The position numbers were made by a program, and so were the translations under genes. DNA of 24,942 bases from Bryobacteraceae bacterium (GTDB lineage Bacteria > Acidobacteriota > Terriglobia > Bryobacterales > Bryobacteraceae), in the NCBI GenBank assembly GCA_030039005.1, contig JASHQT010000050.1:1-24942 (forward strand). Direction: 5' to 3'. The notes beneath the pieces are model-generated. The model saw only the letters and a program-made list of their open reading frames with translations. It searched no databases and had not been told where the DNA came from. Positions 14,410-21,400 of the stretch are shown here, piece by piece (the stretch's first letter is position 1; every line of letters begins with the position of its first letter).

Positions 14410-15291
14410 TTAGTCGATCCACCGCTTCAGGATGGGCGCGTAGGCATCGATGCGGCGGTCGCGCAGGAATGGCCAGCCGCGGCGAACTTCTTCCATGCGA
14501 TGCGGATCGCACTCGACGACCAAGATCTCCTCATTCGAATTCGACGCTTCGGCAATGACCTGCCCGAAAGGGTCGGAGACGAACGAATTGCCCCAGAATT
14601 CAAGGCCGTGATCCGGGGGGCCTTCGAATCCCACGCGATTCACCGCCGCGACATAAACGCCGTTGGCGATGGCGTGCGCGCGCTGGATGGTCCGCCAGGC
14701 ATCGAGCTGCGCCGCGCCGTATTGCGCCTTCTCCGACGGATGCCAGCCGATGGCAGTGGGATAGAAAAGAATGTTTGCGCCCGAGATAGCCGAAAGTCGG
14801 GCAGCTTCGGGATACCACTGATCCCAACAAACCAGCACGCCGAGGCGCCCGAAGCGTGTATCGAAGTTGACGAAGCCGAGATCGCCGGGAGTGAAGTAAA
14901 ACTTTTCGAAATACAATGGATCGTCGGGGATATGCATCTTGCGATAGATCCCCTCGATTTCCCCGTCGCATCCAATGACGGCCGCGGTGTTGTGATAGAG
15001 GCCGGCGCTGCGGCGTTCGAACAGAGACGCGATGATGACGATGCCGAGCTCGCGCGCGATTTTGCCGAGAGCTTCGGTGCTCGGCCCTGGGATCGGTTCG
15101 GCGAGCGCAAATAATTCGGCGTTTTCCTCGCGGCAGAAATATTGCGAGCGGAACAGCTCCTGCAGGCACACGATCTGCGCCCCGCGACCGGCGGCTTCGC
15201 GCGTCCGCCAGATGGCCTTCTCCAGATTTTCGTTCGGGTCCACGGCACAGCTCATCTGCACCAGGCCGACCTTGAACTTCTCGCTGGTCAT
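14410..15291 (-). CDS. aguB: N-carbamoylputrescine amidase
   Basis: This nitrilase-superfamily protein of about 293 residues hydrolyses N-carbamoylputrescine to putrescine, CO2 and ammonia (EC 3.5.1.53). Counting from one residue before the chosen Met, the Glu-Lys-Cys triad is E46 (CLQELF), K119 (YRKMHIPDD) and C156 (LVCWDQWYPEAAR). The segments IPDDPLYFEKFYFTPGD and AIGWHPSEK are characteristic of the plant/bacterial carbamoylputrescine amidase branch. I take ATG 15291 as start; a TTG immediately before it at 15294 is possible. The gene lies 10 nt after fabG and one base before aguA, so the three are presumably co-transcribed. Confidence 0.92.
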   Translation of the reverse strand: MTSEKFKVGLVQMSCAVDPNENLEKAIWRTREAAGRGAQIVCLQELFRSQYFCREENAELFALAEPIPGPSTEALGKIARELGIVIIASLFERRSAGLYHNTAAVIGCDGEIEGIYRKMHIPDDPLYFEKFYFTPGDLGFVNFDTRFGRLGVLVCWDQWYPEAARLSAISGANILFYPTAIGWHPSEKAQYGAAQLDAWRTIQRAHAIANGVYVAAVNRVGFEGPPDHGLEFWGNSFVSDPFGQVIAEASNSNEEILVVECDPHRMEEVRRGWPFLRDRRIDAYAPILKRWID

Positions 15292-15301
15292 CAATCTATC
15301 T

Positions 15302-16036
15302 TCACATGTACAGGCCGCCGTTCACGTCCAGCACGTGCCCGGTGATGTAGCTCGCCTCTTCGCTCGCCAGGAACCGCACGGCCGCGGCGACGTCCTCGGG
15401 CTTGCCGATGCGCTTCAGCGGGATGTGGCCCAGCATGTTTTCCTTCAGCTCGGCCGAGAGCTTGCCGGTCATGTCGGTCTCGATGAAGCCGGGCGCCACG
15501 GCGTTCACTGTGATGTTCCGGCTGCCCATCTCCTGGGCGATGGCCTTGGTCAAACCGATGAGTCCGGCCTTGGAGGCAACATAATTCGCTTGCCCGGGAT
15601 TGCCCATTTCGCCGACGACGGATGAAATGTTAATGATGCGGCCCCAACGTTCGCGCATCATGGCTGGCAGAACTTGCTGGATCGCAAGGAAGGCGCCGGT
15701 GAGATTCGTCGCCACTACGTTGTCCCAATCCTCGCGCTTCATGCGCAGAGCCAGGCCGTCCTTGGTGATGCCGGCGTTATTGACCAGGATCGCGATGGGG
15801 CCGAATTCTTTGGCAGTTCGGGCGAAGGCCTCGCGAAGCGACTCGGCGTCCAGCATGTCGATCGCAACCGGGAAGGCATCCCCGCCGCCCGCTCGAACCT
15901 GGCCCGCGAGTTCCTCGAGCTGAGCCAGATTCCGAGCGGCCAATGCCACCCGCGCGCCTGCGTCCGCAAGCGCCAGCGCACAGGCCCGTCCAATCCCGCG
16001 GCTTGCCCCGGTGATAAAAGCGATCCGATTTGTCAT
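15302..16036 (-). CDS. fabG: 3-oxoacyl-ACP reductase-like SDR
   Basis: This is a 244-residue classical short-chain dehydrogenase. Seen are the NADP(H)-binding TGASRGIG (9-16), NNAG (86-89), catalytic N111, S139 in INISSVVG, and Y152-x3-K156 in GQANYVASKAG, followed by the FabG-type tail 'SYITGHVLDVNGGLYM'. The match to FabG is close along the full length, including GFIETDMT. FabG reduces 3-oxoacyl-ACP in fatty acid elongation. The context is unusual: it heads a unit with aguB and aguA rather than other fab genes, so a different beta-keto substrate cannot be excluded. It is divergent from the UbiD-family gene across 40 bp. Confidence 0.88.
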   Translation of the reverse strand: MTNRIAFITGASRGIGRACALALADAGARVALAARNLAQLEELAGQVRAGGGDAFPVAIDMLDAESLREAFARTAKEFGPIAILVNNAGITKDGLALRMKREDWDNVVATNLTGAFLAIQQVLPAMMRERWGRIINISSVVGEMGNPGQANYVASKAGLIGLTKAIAQEMGSRNITVNAVAPGFIETDMTGKLSAELKENMLGHIPLKRIGKPEDVAAAVRFLASEEASYITGHVLDVNGGLYM

Positions 16037-16076
16037 GCGAGCGAATTTCCATCATAGTAAAACGTGAGCTCACTCC

Positions 16077-17528
16077 ATGGCCTACGACGACTTGCGCGAT
16101 TTCATCGACGTGCTCGAAAAGAAGAAGGAACTGAAGCGCGTCTCAGTGGAAGTGGACCCGGTGCTCGAAGTCACCGAGTTCGCCGACCGGTCCGTAAAAA
16201 ATGGCGGTCCGGCGTTGCTATTCGAGAAGCCCAAGGGCAGCCGCATACCGGTGCTGATCAATGCGTTCGCGAGTATGCGGCGGATGGAACTGGCGCTCGA
16301 AGTGGACTCGGTGGACGCGGTCGCCCAGCGCATCTACGAGTTCCTGGAAATGCGCATGCCGGAGGGGCTGATCGGCAAGTTGAAAATGCTGCCGAAGCTG
16401 GCCGAAGTGGGCGCGTTCTTTCCCAAGATGGTTTCAAAAGGACCGTGCAAGGACGTGATCCGGCACGAGAATTTTTCGCTCGACCACCTTCCGATCCTGC
16501 AGTGCTGGCCGCAGGACGGCGGCCGCTTCATCACGCTGCCGATGGTGTTCTCGCGCAACCCGGACACCGGCAAGCGCAACTGCGGGTGTTATCGCATGCA
16601 GGTATATGACGAGCGCACGACGGGCATGCACTGGCAGACACACAAGCAGGGCGCCGAGCATTACCGGCGGCTCTTGAAGGAAGGGAAGACGGCGCGCATG
16701 GATGTGGCGGTGGCAATCGGCGCAGATCCCGCAACGATGTATTCGGCGATTCTGCCGCTGCCGCCGGACTTGGATGAAATGATGATGGCCGGCTTCCTTC
16801 GTGGAAAGCCAGTGGAGATGATCAAATGCGAGACGTCGGACCTGGAGGTGCCGGCGAACGCCGAGATCGTGCTGGAAGGCTACGTCGAGATCGGCGAGAA
16901 CCGCACGGAGGGGCCGTTCGGCGATCACACGGGTTTCTATTCGCTCGAAGACGAATACCCGGTGTTCCATATCACCTGCGTGACGCATCGCAATCATCCG
17001 ATCTATGCGACCACGATCGTGGGGCCGCCGCCGATGGAGGATTTCTACATGGGCAAAGCGGTGGAGCGGATTTTTCTGCCTCTGATGCGCTTGCAATTGC
17101 CGGAAATTCGCGACATTGCGATGCCGGCCGAGGGGGTTTTTCACAATTTGATCCTGGTGGCGATCCGCAAGTCGTATCCCGGACACGCGCGCAAAGTGAT
17201 GCACGCGATCTGGGGGCTGGGCCAGGCGATGTTTTCCAAGTGCATCGTCGTGGTGGATGAAGACGTGAACGTGCAGGACGTACGCGAGGTGGCGTGGAAG
17301 GCGCTGAACAACATCGACCCGGAGCGCGACATCCAGTTCGTGATGGGGCCGGTGGATTCGCTCGATCATTCGAGCCGCCTGGCGAATTACGGATCGAAGA
17401 TGGGCATCGACGCGACGCGCAAGTGGAAAGAGGAGGGGTTTACGCGGCCGTGGCCCGATGTGATCCGGATGCCGGAGGAGGTGAAGGCGCGCGTGGACCG
17501 GTTGTGGAAGAAGGCGGGACTGGATTGA
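16077..17528 (+). CDS. UbiD-family prenylated-FMN-dependent decarboxylase
   Basis: This 483-residue protein has full-length UbiD features: N168-x-G-x-Y-R173-M for prFMN/metal binding, E278 and D283 in EGPFGDHTGFYS, which with R173 form the Glu-Arg-Glu/Asp catalytic set, and downstream TIVGPPPMEDFYMGKAVERIFLPL and GHARKVMHAIWGLGQ. UbiD enzymes decarboxylate prenylated hydroxybenzoate in ubiquinone synthesis; related proteins act in the futalosine menaquinone route or on aromatic acids. Acidobacteria usually make menaquinone, so a menaquinone-pathway decarboxylase is the likeliest role, but substrate is undetermined. No ubiX-type prenyltransferase gene, needed to make prFMN, is in the window. 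The start at 16077 has only a weak GTGAG before it. Confidence 0.88.
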   Translation: MAYDDLRDFIDVLEKKKELKRVSVEVDPVLEVTEFADRSVKNGGPALLFEKPKGSRIPVLINAFASMRRMELALEVDSVDAVAQRIYEFLEMRMPEGLIGKLKMLPKLAEVGAFFPKMVSKGPCKDVIRHENFSLDHLPILQCWPQDGGRFITLPMVFSRNPDTGKRNCGCYRMQVYDERTTGMHWQTHKQGAEHYRRLLKEGKTARMDVAVAIGADPATMYSAILPLPPDLDEMMMAGFLRGKPVEMIKCETSDLEVPANAEIVLEGYVEIGENRTEGPFGDHTGFYSLEDEYPVFHITCVTHRNHPIYATTIVGPPPMEDFYMGKAVERIFLPLMRLQLPEIRDIAMPAEGVFHNLILVAIRKSYPGHARKVMHAIWGLGQAMFSKCIVVVDEDVNVQDVREVAWKALNNIDPERDIQFVMGPVDSLDHSSRLANYGSKMGIDATRKWKEEGFTRPWPDVIRMPEEVKARVDRLWKKAGLD

Positions 17529-17550
17529 GCGGCGCACGCACGTAACCGGA

Positions 17551-17559
17551 TGCTAGAAT
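17551..17559 (+). promoter_or_regulatory. Extended -10 of the tRNA-His gene
   Basis: TGCTAGAAT is an extended -10 (TGn plus TAGAAT). A start about 7 nt downstream would lie a few bases before the tRNA 5' end at 17570. No -35 at normal spacing. It follows the UbiD-family stop codon by 22 nt. Confidence 0.5.
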
Positions 17560-17569
17560 GTAATCGCAC

Positions 17570-17647
17570 GGCGGCTGTAGCTCAGTTGGTAGTAGCGCCA
17601 GATTGTGGTTCTGGATGTCGTGGGTTCGAATCCCACCAGCCGCCCCA
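17570..17647 (+). tRNA. tRNA-His (GTG anticodon)
   Basis: A cloverleaf is readable by eye. The acceptor stem pairs GCGGCTG with CAGCCGC, and the extra 5' G (17570) that is specific to tRNA-His faces C73. The anticodon stem CCAGA/TCTGG encloses the loop TTGTGGT with anticodon GTG. The T-arm GTGGGTTCGAATCCCAC is perfect, and CCA is encoded (17645-17647). Compared with Escherichia coli tRNA-His (77 nt) it is 78 nt: the D-arm reads GCTC-AGTTGGTAG-TAGC instead of GCTC-AGTTGGTA-GAGC, leaving a C-U mismatch or a bulged U in the D-stem. Confidence 0.95.
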
Positions 17648-17666
17648 CCGTGCAAAAACTCTCCGC

Positions 17667-18188
17667 CTAACTCAGCCGCTCGAGAATTTCTTTGGGGACG
17701 CGGCTCTTCAGAGCTGGATAAGCCTCCAACAGGCGTTCAATATCGAGAAGGTCTTTCTTGCGCTTGGTGGCGCGCCGATCCGGATGCTGCGCGGCCCAGA
17801 TCTTTCCCTGCAGAACGTCTTCGATATTGGCGACTGGGAGTCGCAGACCAAGGATTTCGCGAACTGCGGCGCGGTCAACGAAGTCGGAGTAGCGCGAATC
17901 GGTTTGGATTTGAACCCGCACGTTCGATCCGGCGGAACTAATGTTGATACTATGCGGAAAGACTTCAACCGCGAAACGTTCTTCCAGGAGTCTCCGCACC
18001 TCATCGACTTGATCGACCGCGACCACGAGATCGAGATCCAGGCTGACCAGCGGCTCAACATAAGCATTGACGGCCTGCCCGCCGATCACGCAGAATCGGA
18101 TTCCACGATCTTCGAGCAACGCAAAAATCTCGTCCAGGAGATTGGATTTGTCCAGGGTGACTGCTTTCCAGAACGAGAGTGCTTTCAT
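17667..18188 (-). CDS. Orphan nucleotidyltransferase-fold protein
   Basis: This 173-residue protein has the minimal polymerase-beta nucleotidyltransferase core: FCVIGGQAVNAY (32-43) followed by a strand with D51-x-D53 (SLDLDLVV), the pattern GG...DxD that binds Mg-NTP. The rest is helical and ends with a basic stretch (RRATKRKKDLLDIERLLEAYP). It resembles the broad family of standalone nucleotidyltransferases that includes MNT/HEPN partners and AbiEii/MenT-type toxins, but no partner gene (HEPN, AbiEi or antitoxin) is adjacent. The gene converges on tRNA-His, with 19 nt between them. ATG 18188 is preceded by a weak GAGAG. Substrate (AMP transfer to protein, nucleotide addition to tRNA, or other) is unknown. 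Confidence 0.7.
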   Translation of the reverse strand: MKALSFWKAVTLDKSNLLDEIFALLEDRGIRFCVIGGQAVNAYVEPLVSLDLDLVVAVDQVDEVRRLLEERFAVEVFPHSINISSAGSNVRVQIQTDSRYSDFVDRAAVREILGLRLPVANIEDVLQGKIWAAQHPDRRATKRKKDLLDIERLLEAYPALKSRVPKEILERLS

Positions 18189-18488
18189 GGCGCCGATGCT
18201 CTCAGGGTAACGTATCTCGTGTCGATTGATGGAAGGGGCGCCAGGAGTTGCGACGCGGGATGCGCCCAGCGGGCACCCGGTGCGTGCGCCACAATGCCAT
18301 CCGGTCTGATTGCGTAGCTCCCTTTATTCCTTCTCGGTCGCGGAATAAATCTTTTCCGTCTGAAAACCCAGCCGTCCATCTGAGTTCTCTCGCCTTCGAT
18401 ATGGATTAAAATTTCGGCGATTGTTCGTTTTCTTCGCAAATCGACGATATGTGTTTTCGTCAGTCGCTGGAGGAGAAGAACAGAGGCC
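18189..18488. other. 300-bp gap between divergent genes
   Basis: This is the upstream region shared by the nucleotidyltransferase (minus) and the giant secreted protein (plus). I see no gene in it. It holds one inverted repeat (18323-18349) and a lower-GC stretch from about 18400 to 18460. A GGAGGAG run lies just before 18480, further from the giant gene's ATG than usual; AGAGG is 2 nt from the ATG. No confident promoter could be chosen. Confidence 0.5.
18323..18349. repeat. Inverted repeat TTTATTCC-N11-GGAATAAA
   Basis: Perfect 8-bp arms flank an 11-nt loop about 140 bp upstream of the giant gene. It could be an operator or a weak hairpin; TCTTTTCC follows on the plus strand. No neighbouring gene ends here on the plus strand, which favours an operator. 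Confidence 0.35.
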
Positions 18489-21400
18489 ATGCGTGAATTT
18501 CGCCGGCTGGGTTTGGGTGCGGCTCTTGCGCTCGGTGGACTGGCCGGGCATCTGAACGCGCAGTGCTCCACAGCCGGTGGGGCGGTCCGGTATTCGAGTT
18601 CGGCCGGGTTGCCCCTGTCGGCGACCACCAGCCCGGTAAGTTCCACCATCACCGTACCCGCGGGCGGCGAGGTGGCTTCGATCTGCGTGGATTTGAACGG
18701 CGTGACTTCGAGCGGCCAGCTCGGCGCGCAAAGCATGCTGTATGCCGCCTTCCTGCTGACCTCGCCGGACTCCACGAACAGTGTGGTTCTTCTGAGCGCC
18801 ACCGGCGATGGCATCGATGGCGACGACGCGGGGGATTCCGGTTCCGGGCTCGACGGGGTCAACATCTCGGTTTCCGACGCGGGCTCGACGGCAGCGCCTT
18901 GCGGAACGGGATGCAACGGCCAGGCTTCGACCACGACCTGGCCCCATATCGGCAGCATCTCGGTCCGGCCCAGCTCTTACTGGATCGAAGCGCATGGCGG
19001 CGCCGATCCGCCGCTAGGAGTGGCCGGCAACTGGCCGCAAACAGACGGCAGCGCCACTTTTGCTAGCGCGATCAATGGGGCCGTTGCGACGGGCGTCTGG
19101 ACTCTCACCCTGATAGACACCAACGGGGATCCGATCTCGGTGAGCAGTTGGGACATCGTGATGACCACGGTCGAGACAGCCAGCACCGTCACCGCGCTCA
19201 CTTCGAGTGTTAATCCATCGTTCACCAGCGCGCCCAACGGCTCGGTGACACTGGCGGCAACAGTTACAGGAGGCGGCGCCGGCCCGCCCACCGGGGCGGT
19301 GGCATTCAGCGACAATGGCGCCAGCATCGCCGGATGCGGCGCGGCGCCGCTGGCCGGCAGCGTAGCGACGAGCGTCGCGCAATGTACCATCACCTTCGCT
19401 ACGGAAGGGAATCATCCGCTGCAGGCGTCGTATGTGCCGAGCGGGGGTTTCGAAGCCAGCACGTCGGCGATTCTCAACCAGTACGTCAAGAACCATTCGA
19501 CGCTAACCGCGGGACAGTACTGCAATACGGGCGCAGTCGCTTTTCCCTTGGCGGGACCGGCTGGGCCGGCAACGCCTTACCCATCGGTCATCAACGTGGG
19601 AACCGATACGATGGGCTTGACGAGCACGATCGGCACAGTCACCGTCACGCTGAACGGTTTAACCTCACCCTACGGCATCGAAGGCAGTGAATTTCTGCTG
19701 GTGGCTCCCGATGGAACTCATAACCTGGAGTTCCTTTCAGGTTCCGGCTCGGCAGCGAGCGGCCAGCCCACCGCCAGCATCACGTTCGCGGATGCAAGTA
19801 GCACGCCCGCGCCGGACGGCTCGCCCTTCCTGAGCGGCACAATCTACGAACCCACGGACCGGAATCTCAACGCGTCGGGCGACGACATATTCACGCCGCC
19901 CTCGTCTTCGGCTGCGCCGCGCGTTCCCTCTTTGATCAATCATGCGCAGCCGGATGGCAACACCACGCTGACCGAAGCTTTCAATAGCTTGAACGGCAAC
20001 GGCGACTGGTCTTTGTTCTTGAACGGCAACGGTCAAGTCATGAGCGTGAGCGGGGGCTGGTGTCTGGAATTCGCGGTAAACGCCGGAACCACGACCACCA
20101 CCAGCGTCAGCTCCTCGAAAAATCCGGCGCTCCTCGGGGGCCCGGTGACGCTCACGGCCACCGTGATGAGCGGCGGAAATGCGGTGACGGCGGGCACGGT
20201 GACGTTTACAGACGGCGCGAGCGGAGCAGCGCCGGCCGGCATTACCGGCGGCAACACGGTGGCATTGAACGCGAGCGGGCAGGCCGCGATCTCGACCAGC
20301 GCCTTGGCCGAGGGCGATCACAAGATCATCGCGACCTATAATCCCACGGGCGCTTTCAATCTCAGCTCCGGATTCCTTTATCAGCGCGTCGACAACGCGA
20401 CCACCGTCGAGGCGCCGAATGGAAATCAGGTGCAGTTCTGCAACACTGCTCCCGTGGCGCTTCCGTTGGGAACGGGCGCGGCGACGCCGAATCCGTCGAA
20501 CATTCTGGTCACGACATTGCCCGGCAGTGTCGCTACCATGAGCGTGCAGTTGGAGAATTTCCAGGTGCCACAGAGTGGAGAAGCCAAGGATATCGCGTCG
20601 CTGCTGGTAGGGCCGCTGGGCGCGAATCTGGACTTCTTCTCGGGCAGCGGCAACACGGCAACCGTCCTCGCGCAGGGCCTGTATAGTTTCGCCGACGGCG
20701 GCGCGGGGCTGGCGCCACCATCCCCGTTCGGTCCCGGCACCTACCAGCCGACCGACTACAACTCGAACGACACATTCACCCCGAGCCCGAGCAACTTTGA
20801 AGTTCTGCCTACTCCGCCGTACAATCTTGCCGCGAGCGCCGGCGAGTCAACCTTCACCAGCGCCTTCGGGAACGCGAATGGCAATGCCGTCTGGAGCCTG
20901 TACTTTAATCAGACCGCCAGCACGATGCTCGCCTCCGGCGCTGGGAACGGGTGGTGCGTGACGTTCACCGTGAATCCACCCGAAATCGCAGCGGCGCAGA
21001 TGCCGGACGGCCTGGCGGTAGTCCAAGGCTCGTCGGCCGCGGTGCAGGTAGATGTCGACAACCCAGTCGGTCCGGGGGCGGCCGGCGGAGCGATCCCGGT
21101 TACGATCATCGACACCTTCCCCGCCGGATTGACTCCCACGGGCGGGAGCGGCCCGGGCTGGGGTTGCGGTGCGCCTTCGGGCCAGACCATCCGTTGCACT
21201 AGTAGCGAGTTTATCCCGCCGGGAAGCAACTTCGACGCGCTGACGCTCGCGTTCAGCGTCCCGGGCAACGCCACTCCGGGACCGGTAAGTAACACGGCCG
21301 AGGTGTCGGGCAGCGGCCTGGATACCAGCATCTCTTCCAACGCGCTGACCATCACGATCCTGCCGGCTGCGGTGCTCTCGGTTTCGACGTCCGCAGTGGG

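Noticed and set aside
14302..15114. 270-codon plus-strand open frame across aguA and aguB
   Set aside because: Antisense to two enzymes with intact catalytic residues; no recognisable domain.
16434..17537. 367-codon minus-strand open frame opposite the UbiD-family gene
   Set aside because: His/Arg-rich antisense frame; the plus strand carries all UbiD motifs.
17630..17647. tRNA-His 3' end as an integration (att) site
   Set aside because: No integrase and no repeat of the tRNA 3' end was found downstream in the window.
18185..18958. Minus-strand open frame covering the gap upstream of the giant gene
   Set aside because: Overlaps the signal peptide and first domain of the giant protein in antisense; Pro/Arg/Ser-rich with no features.
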